This document shows, piece after piece, positions 1 to 5,482 of a stretch of DNA of 8,989 bases. Positions within the stretch are counted from its first letter, which is position 1. Each line of letters starts with the position of its first letter. Made by a program: the position numbers and the translations under genes. Below the pieces are notes generated by a model. The model was not told the DNA's origin and did not search any database. It saw only the letters and a list, made by a program, of their open reading frames with translations. Origin of the DNA: Actinomycetales bacterium. GTDB lineage: Bacteria; Actinomycetota; Actinomycetes; Actinomycetales; Cellulomonadaceae. The DNA is taken from assembly GCA_012514545.1 (NCBI GenBank), contig JAAZAC010000188.1:1-8989 (forward strand), in the 5' to 3' direction.

Positions 1-95
1 ACGCCCGGCCCGGCGATGAGCTTCTTGACCTGCTTCTGGCTCTTCCCGCAGAAGGAGCACTTGAGCAGGTCGGCGCCGTCACCGATACGTGCCAC
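1..95 (-). CDS. clpX: ATP-dependent Clp protease ATP-binding subunit ClpX (N-terminal 31 codons only)
   Basis: Partial gene: translation runs off the left edge of the window. ClpX is the AAA+ unfoldase that recognises tagged substrates and threads them into the ClpP chamber in the cytosol. The visible residues read VARIGDGADLLKCSFCGKSQ followed by KQVKKLIAGPG. This is the start of the family's N-terminal zinc-binding domain, with Cys13 and Cys16 forming the first half of the C4 zinc site. The start is GTG at 95, preceded by GGGAGGAG (110 down to 103) with a 7-base gap, an excellent Shine-Dalgarno site. It lies 155 bases downstream of clpP2 on the same strand, the usual actinobacterial order, and has its own candidate promoter in that gap. 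The AAA+ domain is outside the window. Confidence 0.93.
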   Translation of the reverse strand, partial: MARIGDGADLLKCSFCGKSQKQVKKLIAGPG

Positions 96-141
96 CGCGT
101 CGCTCCTCCCTGTGGCGCCGCCGGAGGCGCCCCGTCAGTCC

Positions 142-170
142 ATTGCACACCACGCCGCGCCCCGTGTCAG
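142..170 (-). promoter_or_regulatory. Candidate clpX promoter
   Basis: On the minus strand CTGACA (170 to 165) is followed, after a 17-base spacer, by TGCAAT (147 to 142). These match the sigma70-type consensus at 5/6 and 4/6 positions. The start of transcription would be near 135, giving a leader of about 40 bases before the clpX GTG. A GGCGCC-N6-GGCGCC inverted repeat (114-131) would lie in that leader. It implies that clpX can be expressed independently of clpP1P2. Called from sequence match only. Confidence 0.5.
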
Positions 171-243
171 CCCGCCCGCCCCCCGGCGTGTTGCCGTGGC
201 GTCCCCCGAGGGATCGGCCGGACGGGCGGGTGTCTTGAGGCGC

Positions 244-275
244 GGGCACGCTACGCCGAGGGGACGAGCGTGCCC
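244..275 (-). terminator. Hairpin overlapping the clpP2 stop codon, possible terminator
   Basis: A perfect 9-bp inverted repeat (GGGCACGCT at 244-252, AGCGTGCCC at 267-275) with a 14-base loop spans the last codons and stop of clpP2. No U-tract follows on the minus strand, so if it terminates it is a U-less hairpin. It could instead only stabilise the 3' end of the clpP1P2 message. A separate clpX promoter just downstream is compatible with a transcript boundary here. Confidence 0.35.
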
Positions 276-940
276 TTGCGGCTGGCGAGCACCTGGTCGA
301 CCAGCCCGTACTCCTTCGCCTGCTCGGCGGTGAGGATCTTGTCGCGCTCGATGTCGGAGCGGACGCGGTCGACGGTCTGGCCGCTGTGCCGCGCGATGGT
401 CTCCTCGAGCCACTCCCGCATGCGGATGAGCTCCGCGGCGTGGATCTCGATGTCGGAGGCCTGCGCGTAGCCGCCGCCCTCGATCGCCGGCTGGTGGATG
501 AGCACGCGGGCGTTCGGCAGCGCGAGCCGCTTGCCGGGCGCGCCGGCCGCGAGCAGCACCGCCGCCGCCGACGCGGCCTGGCCGAGGCACACCGTCTGGA
601 TCTGCGGCTTGATGTACTGCATCGTGTCGTAGATCGCCGTCAGCGCCGTGAACGAGCCGCCGGGCGAGTTGATGTACAGGGTGATGTCCCGGTCCGGGTC
701 CTGGCTCTCGAGGACGAGGAGCTGGGCCATGACGTCGTCGGCCGAGGCGTCGTCCACCTGCACGCCGAGGAAGATGATCCGGTCCTCGAACAGCTTGGTG
801 TACGGGTCCTGGCGCTTGAAGCCGTAGGCGGTGCGCTCCTCGAACTGGGGCAGCACGTAGCGGGAGGACGGCGCGCCGTACGGCAGGCCGACGCCGCCCG
901 GTCGGGCGAGGCCCTCGGGGGTGAACGGGTGCTGGCTCAC
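251..940 (-). CDS. clpP2: ATP-dependent Clp protease proteolytic subunit ClpP2
   Basis: Serine protease subunit (229 aa, family S14) that forms one heptameric ring of the mixed ClpP1P2 barrel. The barrel degrades proteins delivered by ClpX or ClpC. The triad is visible: Ser124 in GQAAS, His149 in VLIHQP and Asp200 in ERDK. The oxyanion-region motif NSPGGS is at 91-96. The N-terminal 30 residues before the conserved core are long, as usual for actinobacterial ClpP2. Ala replaces the usual Met after the catalytic Ser (GQAASA), which is typical of ClpP2 rather than ClpP1. The start is GTG at 940 with AAGGAG at 952-947, 6 bases upstream. It follows clpP1 by 49 bases with no promoter seen between, so the two are probably one operon. 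Confidence 0.97.
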   Translation of the reverse strand: MSQHPFTPEGLARPGGVGLPYGAPSSRYVLPQFEERTAYGFKRQDPYTKLFEDRIIFLGVQVDDASADDVMAQLLVLESQDPDRDITLYINSPGGSFTALTAIYDTMQYIKPQIQTVCLGQAASAAAVLLAAGAPGKRLALPNARVLIHQPAIEGGGYAQASDIEIHAAELIRMREWLEETIARHSGQTVDRVRSDIERDKILTAEQAKEYGLVDQVLASRKGTLVPSA

Positions 941-989
941 GGGATGCTCCTTGCTGCTGGCAGGGTCGGCGGGGTCGTCGGGGCGCCGG

Positions 990-1616
990 TCAGGACGCCG
1001 TCGTGCCGCCGCCGCCGCTGACCGAGCCGGCGTGCGTGACGACGTGGTCGATGAAGCCGTACTCCAGGGCCTCCTGCGCGGTGAACCACCGGTCGCGGTC
1101 GGAGTCGGCGATGACCTGCTCGACGGTCTTGCCCGTCTGGGCGGCGGTCAGCTCGGCGAGCACCTGCTTCATGTGCAGGATGAGCTGGGCGTTGATCCGC
1201 ACGTCGGTCGCGGTGCCGCCGATGCCGCCGGACGGCTGGTGCATCATCACGCGGGCGTGGGGGGTCGCGTAGCGCTTGCCCTTCGCGCCCGAGGAGAGCA
1301 GGAACTGGCCCATCGAGGCGGCCATGCCGACCGCGACGGTCGCCACGTCCGGCTGGATGTACTGCATGGTGTCGTAGATCGCCATGCCGGCCGTGATCGA
1401 GCCGCCCGGGGAGTTGATGTAGAGGTAGATGTCCTTGTCGGGGTCCTCGGCGGCGAGGAGCATCATCTGCGCGCAGATCGCGTTCGCGTTCTCGTCCCGC
1501 ACCTCGGTGCCCAGCCAGATGATGCGCTCGCGCAGCAGCCGGTTGTAGATGTGGTCCTGCAGGCCGAGGTTCGGACCGTCACCGCGCGCGTCCTGCGGCA
1601 TGAAGCTCTCGTTCAC
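990..1616 (-). CDS. clpP1: ATP-dependent Clp protease proteolytic subunit ClpP1
   Basis: Serine protease subunit (208 aa, family S14), partner of ClpP2 in the hetero-tetradecameric protease. Catalytic residues by alignment with the family are Ser101 (GMAASMGQ), His126 (VMMHQP) and Asp175 (DRDRW). The NSPGGS motif is at 68-73. The C-terminus ends in a Gly/Ser/Thr-rich tail. The start chosen is GTG at 1616, preceded by GGGAG at 1625-1621 with 4 bases between. An ATG five codons inside (1601) has no good ribosome site. It is first in the clpP1-clpP2 operon, 138 bases after tig. That gap holds a -10-like TAGGGT and a ClgR-box-like site, suggesting stress-responsive control separate from tig. Confidence 0.97.
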   Translation of the reverse strand: MNESFMPQDARGDGPNLGLQDHIYNRLLRERIIWLGTEVRDENANAICAQMMLLAAEDPDKDIYLYINSPGGSITAGMAIYDTMQYIQPDVATVAVGMAASMGQFLLSSGAKGKRYATPHARVMMHQPSGGIGGTATDVRINAQLILHMKQVLAELTAAQTGKTVEQVIADSDRDRWFTAQEALEYGFIDHVVTHAGSVSGGGGTTAS

Positions 1617-1663
1617 GACTCTCCCTCGCCTCGTGGGGTCGGCGGTCCGCGCCGCCGTGATCG

Positions 1664-1725
1664 ACCCTAACGCCCGGCACGACGGCGGACCGTCCCGCGC
1701 GGGGCCGTTTTCGCTGACGGCGCAC
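1664..1725 (-). promoter_or_regulatory. Candidate clpP1P2 promoter with ClgR-box-like operator
   Basis: On the minus strand TAGGGT (1669 to 1664) resembles an actinobacterial TANNNT -10 element. The start of transcription would be near 1657, about 40 bases before the clpP1 GTG. The -35 region (1692-1687, CGGTCC) is poor, as at activator-dependent promoters. At 1708-1725 (plus strand TTTTCGCTGACGGCGCAC) the sequence fits 17 of 18 positions of WNNWCGCYNANRGCGWWS, the ClgR box as I recall it from Corynebacterium glutamicum. Its core is CGC-N5-GCG. The site is centred about 60 bases upstream of the inferred start, a usual place for an activator. ClgR is not in the window, so this is inference. 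Confidence 0.5.
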
Positions 1726-1754
1726 GGGGCGCCGCGGTCGGGCGAGCGGAGCGG

Positions 1755-3110
1755 TCAGGAGCGGTCGGCGTCGGCCGTCTCGGCGGCGGGGGCGGCGTCC
1801 TCGGCCGCTCCCTCGGACTCGCCGGTCTCGCCCTCGGCGGGACCGATGTACGCGGAGAGGTCCACCTCGGCGCCGCTCGGGTCGACGACGCGCACCGAGC
1901 GCAGCGCGACGGCCATGGCCTTCGAGCGCGCCACCTCGCCGACCATCGCGGGGATCTGGCCCTGCCGGTCGACGGTCTGCACGAACGTCGTCGGGTCCAT
2001 GCCGTACTGCGCGGCCGCGTTGACCATGAAGTCGAGCAGCTCCTCCTGGCTCACCTGGACGGCGAGCTGCTCGGCGAGCGTGTCGAGCAGGATCCGGTCG
2101 ACGAGCTCGGCGCGGGTCTGCTCGGTGACCTCGGCGCGGTGGTTCTCGTCCTCGAGGCGGCCCTCGGACTCGAGGTGACGGTGCACCTCGGCCTGCACGA
2201 CGCCGTCGGGCACGGGGACCTCGACCGCCTCCCGCAGCGCGGCGAGCAGCCCCTCGCGCGCCTGCACGGCGCGGTTCGCGTCCTTGATCCGGGCGACCTG
2301 CGCGCGCAGGTCCTCGCGGAGCTCGGCGAGCGTGTCGAACTCGCTCGCGAGCTGGGCGAAGTCGTCGTCGGCGGCCGGCAGGTCGCGCTCCTTGACCGAC
2401 GTCGCGGTCACGGTGACGAGCGCGCGCTCCCCGGCGCGGTCGCCACCCGCCAGGGGCGCCTCGAACGTCGTCGTCTCGCCCGCGGACAGCCCGGTGAGCG
2501 CCTCGTCGAGGCCCTCGAGCATGGTGCCGGAGCCGACCTGGTAGGAGACGCCGCTGACCGAGTCGATCTCCTCCTCGCCGATGGTGGCGCGCAGGTCGAG
2601 GACGACGAAGTCGCCCTCGGCGGCGGGCCGGTCGACGCCGACGAGCGTGCCGAACCGCTCGCGCAGCGCGTCGAGGCGGGCGTCGACGTCCTCCTCCGTG
2701 ACCTCGACGGCGTCGACCGTGACCGTGAGCGAGGCGAGGTCGGGCAGCGTGACATCCGGGCGCACGTCCACCTGCGCGGTGAAGGTCATGCCGCCGTCGG
2801 GCTGGGTCAGCGCCGGGAGCTCGGTGACCTCGATGTCGGGCTGGCCGAGGGGCCGGATGCCCGACTCGGCGACGGCCTGGCTGTAGAAGCCGGGCAGCCC
2901 GTCGTTGACCGCGTGCTCGATGATCGCCGCCCGGCCGACCCGCTGGTCGAGGATGCGCGGCGGCACCTTGCCCTTGCGGAAGCCCGGGATCTGCACCTCG
3001 GCGCCGATGTGCTGGTACGCGTGGTCGATGGCGGGCTTCAGCTCGTCGCCCGACACCTCGACCGTCAGCTTGACGGTGGTGGCGTCCAGGTTCTCGACGG
3101 CGCTCTTCAC
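1755..3110 (-). CDS. tig: Trigger factor, ribosome-associated chaperone and prolyl isomerase
   Basis: Trigger factor (451 aa; E. coli 432) binds the ribosome exit tunnel and shields nascent chains. Three parts are visible. The N-terminal ribosome-binding domain (about 1-115) carries the signature GFRKGKVP at 43-50. An FKBP-type prolyl isomerase domain lies at about 165-240 (GDFVVLDL to VTVTATSVK). The helical C-terminal chaperone arms run from about 250 to 420. A 30-residue Glu/Ala/Asp-rich tail (422-451) follows, a common actinobacterial extension. The start is GTG at 3110 with GGAGA at 3121-3117, 6 bases away. The frame stays open upstream, but that extension would run through both tRNA genes and is not family-like. 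It precedes clpP1, as in many bacteria. Confidence 0.97.
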   Translation of the reverse strand: MKSAVENLDATTVKLTVEVSGDELKPAIDHAYQHIGAEVQIPGFRKGKVPPRILDQRVGRAAIIEHAVNDGLPGFYSQAVAESGIRPLGQPDIEVTELPALTQPDGGMTFTAQVDVRPDVTLPDLASLTVTVDAVEVTEEDVDARLDALRERFGTLVGVDRPAAEGDFVVLDLRATIGEEEIDSVSGVSYQVGSGTMLEGLDEALTGLSAGETTTFEAPLAGGDRAGERALVTVTATSVKERDLPAADDDFAQLASEFDTLAELREDLRAQVARIKDANRAVQAREGLLAALREAVEVPVPDGVVQAEVHRHLESEGRLEDENHRAEVTEQTRAELVDRILLDTLAEQLAVQVSQEELLDFMVNAAAQYGMDPTTFVQTVDRQGQIPAMVGEVARSKAMAVALRSVRVVDPSGAEVDLSAYIGPAEGETGESEGAAEDAAPAAETADADRS

Positions 3111-3186
3111 AGCAGGTCTCCAGGGATCGTGGCGGTGGGGCGGCGGGAGTCGGCCGCGTCGCCCGCGGCGCGCGCGCCGTCGGCCG

Positions 3187-3192
3187 ATCCTA
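3187..3192 (-). promoter_or_regulatory. Candidate tig -10 element
   Basis: TAGGAT on the minus strand (3192 to 3187) is a good -10 match. It would start transcripts near 3180 with a GC-rich leader of about 70 bases before tig. No convincing -35 is seen (CCGCCG at a 17-base spacing). It sits only about 30 bases past the tRNA-Pro 3' end, so read-through from the tRNA promoter is an alternative source of tig mRNA. Confidence 0.35.
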
Positions 3193-3222
3193 CGGCACCG
3201 TGCGGGGACCGGCGGACCCGGG

Positions 3223-3296
3223 TCGGGCTGGTGGGACTCGAACCCACGACCCCCGCGTCCCAAACGCGGTGCGCTACCAGCCTGCGCCACAGCCCG
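3223..3296 (-). tRNA. tRNA-Pro (anticodon TGG)
   Basis: The 74-base minus-strand sequence folds as a full cloverleaf. The acceptor stem is CGGGCTG/CAGCCCG with discriminator A at 3223. The anticodon stem CCGCG/CGCGG closes the loop TTTGGGA, with anticodon TGG at 3262-3260. The T arm GTGGG-TTCGAGT-CCCAC is canonical. The 3' CCA is not encoded (CCC follows the mature end). It lies between tig (same strand, downstream) and a divergent tRNA-Gly. Confidence 0.96.
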
Positions 3297-3400
3297 TCGG
3301 GCGCAGCCTACCGGCGGGGCCGCGCCCGGTCGTGGCCGGCCGATCCCGGCCCGCCGCCCGACGTCGGTACCCTGGGTGGGCCGTCCCGGGAAGGGACGAC

Positions 3401-3471
3401 GCGGGCGTAGCTCAATGGCAGAGCTCCAGCCTTCCAAGCTGGTGGTGCGGGTTCGATTCCCGTCGCCCGCT
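3401..3471 (+). tRNA. tRNA-Gly (anticodon TCC)
   Basis: The 71-base cloverleaf has acceptor GCGGGCG/CGCCCGC with discriminator T at 3471. The D stem is GCTC/GAGC. The anticodon stem CCAGC/GCTGG closes the loop CTTCCAA, with anticodon TCC at 3433-3435. The T arm is GCGGG-TTCGATT-CCCGT with one G-T pair. CCA is not encoded. A -10-like TACCCT lies at 3368-3373, about 27 bases upstream of the mature 5' end, without a clear -35. The gene is divergent from tRNA-Pro across 104 bases. Confidence 0.97.
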
Positions 3472-3476
3472 CCCGT

Positions 3477-3502
3477 GCGCGCCGGCCGCCCGGCGGGCGC
3501 GC
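3477..3502 (+). terminator. GC hairpin after tRNA-Gly, possible U-less terminator
   Basis: GCGCGCC (3477-3483) pairs perfectly with GGCGCGC (3496-3502), with an inner GCC/GGC extension and a 4-base loop. It starts 5 bases past the tRNA 3' end. No T-run follows. It would separate the tRNA transcript from the cysK leader promoter that begins at 3517, but termination is inferred only from position and stability. Confidence 0.4.
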
Positions 3503-3516
3503 GGGCGGACCGACCG

Positions 3517-3546
3517 TTGCGGACGGGGTCGCCGTGCGGCTACCGT
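3517..3546 (+). promoter_or_regulatory. Candidate promoter of the cysK-cysE operon
   Basis: TTGCGG (3517-3522) and TACCGT (3541-3546) are separated by 18 bases. The -35 begins TTG and the -10 fits TANNNT. Transcription would begin near 3553, about 22 bases ahead of the poly-Cys leader ORF and right at the first copy of the CCAGCGCT arm (3555-3562). Thus the whole leader system would lie inside the mRNA. Confidence 0.45.
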
Positions 3547-3574
3547 CGTCGCGTCCAGCGCTGAGGGAGGGGCC

Positions 3575-3637
3575 ATGCCGGTGCACGCACCCGCCGCCTC
3601 TCCGCGTGCCTGCCTGCGCTGCTGCTGCTGTCTGTAG
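3575..3637 (+). CDS. Poly-cysteine leader peptide (cysteine attenuator uORF) of cysK-cysE
   Basis: A 20-codon ORF from ATG to TAG encodes MPVHAPAASPRACLRCCCCL. Cys makes up five of the last eight residues, four of them consecutive (codons 16-19, TGC TGC TGC TGT, 3620-3631). The Shine-Dalgarno run GGGAGGGG (3565-3572) is strong, close to the ATG and unlikely by chance. It ends 145 bases before cysK. Translation of consecutive Cys codons directly ahead of a cysteine biosynthesis operon is the hallmark of ribosome-mediated amino-acid attenuation: scarce Cys-tRNA would stall the ribosome here and change the fold of the RNA beyond it. Poly-Cys leader ORFs acting this way have been described in mycobacteria, mostly leaderless; this one has a Shine-Dalgarno leader. 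The peptide itself probably has no other job. Confidence 0.85.
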   Translation: MPVHAPAASPRACLRCCCCL

Positions 3638-3689
3638 AGCGCTGGCCCTCCCGCGGCCGCGTCCGGCCGCCCCGTTGACGCCAGCGCTC
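3637..3689 (+). promoter_or_regulatory. Nested attenuator hairpin starting at the poly-Cys ORF stop codon
   Basis: GAGCGCTGGC (3637-3646, beginning on the last base of the TAG stop) pairs perfectly over 10 bp with GCCAGCGCTC (3680-3689). Inside it GCGGCCG (3653-3659) pairs with CGGCCGC (3664-3670) around a 4-base loop. The left arm has two other perfect partners: CCAGCGCT at 3555-3562, before the uORF, and GCCAGCG at 3747-3753, just before the cysK ribosome site. Competing pairings around a stop codon are what an attenuator needs. No U-tract follows 3689. A C-rich, weakly structured stretch (3690-3714) does, so Rho-dependent termination or translational control of cysK are both possible. The cysK Shine-Dalgarno itself is not obviously paired. 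Confidence 0.6.
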
Positions 3690-3782
3690 GCCTCCGCCCC
3701 CTCCGCCGCCCGCCGGCGGAATTCCGCTGCCCTGCGCGCGGTTGGCGCCAGCGGCGACCCGACCCCCTGAGAAAGAGGAACC

Positions 3783-4718
3783 ATGGCCCGCATCTACGAC
3801 GACGTGACCCAGCTCATCGGCAACACGCCCCTCGTCCGCCTCAACCGGCTGACGGAGGGGGCGGGCGCCACCGTCGCGGCGAAGCTGGAGTTCTACAACC
3901 CCGCGTCCTCCGTCAAGGACCGGATCGGCGTCTCGATCGTCGACGCCGCGGAGCGCTCGGGCGAGCTCCCGCCGGGCGGGACGATCGTCGAGGCCACGAG
4001 CGGCAACACCGGCATCGCGCTCGCGATGGTCGGCGCGGCACGCGGGTACACGGTCGTGCTGACGATGCCGGAGTCGGCCTCCAAGGAGCGCCGCGCCCTG
4101 CTGCGGGCCTTCGGCGCCGAGCTCATCCTCACGCCGGCCGCCGAGGGCATGAAGGGCGCCGTCGCCCGCGCCGAGGCGATCGCCGCCGAGCGCGAGGGCG
4201 CCGTGCTCGCCCGCCAGTTCGCCAACGAGGCGAACCCCGCCATCCACCGCGAGACCACCGCCGAGGAGATCTGGGCGGACACCGACGGGGCCGTGGACGT
4301 CGTCGTCGCCGGCATCGGCACGGGCGGCACGATCACCGGCGTCGGGCAGGTGCTCAAGCAGCGCAAGCCGGGCGTGCAGATCGTCGGCGTCGAGCCGGCC
4401 GAGTCGCCCATCCTCAACGGCGGCCAGCCCGGCCCGCACAAGATCCAGGGCATCGGCGCGAACTTCGTGCCGGAGATCCTCGACCGGTCGGTCTACGACG
4501 AGATCGTCGACGTCGACGCCGAGACCGCGTTCGCCACGGCGCGCGACGCCGCCAGGCGCGAGGGACTGCTCGTCGGCATCTCGTCCGGCGCCGCGATCGC
4601 GGCGGCGCTCCAGGTGGCGCGCCGGCCGGAGAACGCGGGCAAGCTCGTCGTCGTGGTCGTGCCGTCGTTCGGCGAGCGCTACCTGTCGACGCCGCTCTAC
4701 GCGGACCTCATGGACTGA
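3783..4718 (+). CDS. cysK: Cysteine synthase A (O-acetylserine sulfhydrylase)
   Basis: PLP-dependent enzyme (311 aa, fold type II) that joins sulfide to O-acetyl-L-serine, giving L-cysteine and acetate. Visible motifs are IGNTPLVRL (12-20), the PLP lysine Lys45 in SSVKDR, TSGNTG (72-77, substrate loop), the phosphate-binding GIGTGGT (177-183), and GISSGAA (265-271), whose Ser contacts the pyridine nitrogen. Length and motifs favour CysK over cystathionine beta-synthase or CysM. ATG at 3783 follows AAAGAGGA (3772-3779). It is the first structural gene after the 309-base leader region and is followed by cysE after 3 bases. Together they make the two-step serine-to-cysteine route, and CysE and CysK form a complex in many bacteria. 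Control is probably by the poly-Cys leader. Confidence 0.97.
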   Translation: MARIYDDVTQLIGNTPLVRLNRLTEGAGATVAAKLEFYNPASSVKDRIGVSIVDAAERSGELPPGGTIVEATSGNTGIALAMVGAARGYTVVLTMPESASKERRALLRAFGAELILTPAAEGMKGAVARAEAIAAEREGAVLARQFANEANPAIHRETTAEEIWADTDGAVDVVVAGIGTGGTITGVGQVLKQRKPGVQIVGVEPAESPILNGGQPGPHKIQGIGANFVPEILDRSVYDEIVDVDAETAFATARDAARREGLLVGISSGAAIAAALQVARRPENAGKLVVVVVPSFGERYLSTPLYADLMD

Positions 4719-4721
4719 GCG

Positions 4722-5303
4722 ATGAGACGGGTGCAGCGCTTCCTCGCGGTGCTGCGCGAGGACCTGGAGGCGGCGCGCCAGCGCGACCCCGCCGCGCGGA
4801 CGGCGCTCGAGGTCGCGCTCGGCTACCCGGGCGTGCACGCGGTGTGGGGGTACCGCGTCGCGCACCGGATGTGGCGGGAGCCGGCGCTCCGGCTCCCCGC
4901 CCGGCTGCTCTCGCAGCTCGTGCGGTTCCTCACGGGCATCGAGATCCACCCGGGCGCGCAGCTCGGCCGGCGCCTGTTCATCGACCACGGGATGGGCGTC
5001 GTCGTCGGGGAGACCGCGATGGTGGGCGACTACGTCGTCCTCTTCCACGGCTCGACGCTCGGCGGGAAGTCGATGAAGCGCGGCAAGCGCCACCCGACGC
5101 TCGGCGACAACGTCGTCGTGGGGGCGGGCGCGAAGATCCTCGGCCCCGTGTGGATCGGCGACGGCGCCCGGATCGGGGCGAACGCCGTCGTCGTCAAGGA
5201 CGTCCCGGCGGGCGCGGTGGCGGTCGGGGTGCCGGCGGTGGTCCGCCAGGCGCCGCAGCCGGCCGAGGCCGTGTGGGCCGAGGACCCCGCGATGTACATC
5301 TGA
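4722..5303 (+). CDS. cysE: Serine O-acetyltransferase, short (EpsC-like) form
   Basis: Transfers acetyl from acetyl-CoA to L-serine, the first committed step to cysteine. The protein (193 aa; E. coli 273) has a short helical N-terminus and then a left-handed parallel beta-helix of hexapeptide repeats (about 72-172). Catalytic His89 follows Asp88 in FIDHG. The acidic partner at the E. coli Asp143 position is Glu74 in GIEIHP, common in short forms. STLGGKSMKRGKRHP (111-125) is the acyl-CoA/serine loop. The C-terminus ends in EDPAMYI; a terminal Ile is the hallmark of CysE tails that insert into the CysK active site. Start ATG 4722 is 3 bases after the cysK stop without a clear ribosome site, so translation is probably coupled. 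Confidence 0.96.
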   Translation: MRRVQRFLAVLREDLEAARQRDPAARTALEVALGYPGVHAVWGYRVAHRMWREPALRLPARLLSQLVRFLTGIEIHPGAQLGRRLFIDHGMGVVVGETAMVGDYVVLFHGSTLGGKSMKRGKRHPTLGDNVVVGAGAKILGPVWIGDGARIGANAVVVKDVPAGAVAVGVPAVVRQAPQPAEAVWAEDPAMYI

Positions 5304-5338
5304 GCGACGCACGCCCGAGCAGGTCGACCGTCTCCTCT

Positions 5339-5372
5339 CCGCGGCCGGGGCGCCACGGCGCCCCGGCCGCGG
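5339..5372 (+). terminator. Strong 16-bp hairpin ending the cysK-cysE operon
   Basis: CCGCGGCCGGGGCGCC (5339-5354) is followed after two bases by its exact reverse complement (5357-5372). In practice the outer 15 bp pair around a 4-base loop. It lies 35 bases past the cysE stop. There is no T-run afterwards, consistent with the U-less GC hairpins found after many actinobacterial genes. Because it is symmetric it could also act on the other strand, but no minus-strand gene ends here. Confidence 0.65.
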
Positions 5373-5444
5373 CGCCCCGCCGCTGCAAGGCCCGTCGGCG
5401 CGGGGCCGCCGTCCGGGCGCGACGCGCGGCGTCCCGACCAGGCA

Positions 5445-5476
5445 AGTTGTTATAGTTGTCATCGAACAACTATCCT
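5445..5476 (+). promoter_or_regulatory. Promoter and inverted-repeat operator of the GntR-membrane protein unit
   Basis: ATAGTTGT (5452-5459), 6 bases, ACAACTAT (5466-5473) is a perfect 8-bp inverted repeat. An extra direct half-site AGTTGT lies at 5445-5450. This AT-rich patch stands out in GC-rich sequence. TTGTTA (5447-5452), 18 bases, TATCCT (5471-5476) is a promoter fit overlapping the repeat, placing the transcript start close to the GTG at 5483. The downstream GntR protein is the likely ligand, giving autorepression. An alternative -10 is TATAGT (5451-5456). Confidence 0.6.
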
Positions 5477-5482
5477 GGCGGT

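Noticed and set aside
386..1670. Plus-strand open frames opposite clpP1 and clpP2
   Set aside because: They are antisense to conserved protease genes, Arg/Val/Asp-rich and without motifs.
1704..1721. A short GCCGT/ACGGC hairpin between tig and clpP1 as a tig terminator
   Set aside because: It has only 5 bp with an 8-base loop and no following U-run in the tig direction. The same bases are better explained by the ClgR-box-like site.
3111..3437. N-terminal extension of trigger factor by about 109 codons
   Set aside because: The extension would be read through both tRNA genes and lacks family similarity. GTG at 3110 has a ribosome site and gives a normal-length protein.
3540..5462. A 640-codon open frame on the minus strand opposite cysK and cysE
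   Set aside because: It lies antisense to two well-conserved genes and reads as low-complexity Arg/Ala/Asp/His-rich sequence. Long antisense frames are expected at this GC content.
5456..5482. Earlier TTG start for the GntR regulator
   Set aside because: It would place the start codon inside the inverted repeat and promoter. The added nine residues are outside the family domain and have no ribosome site.
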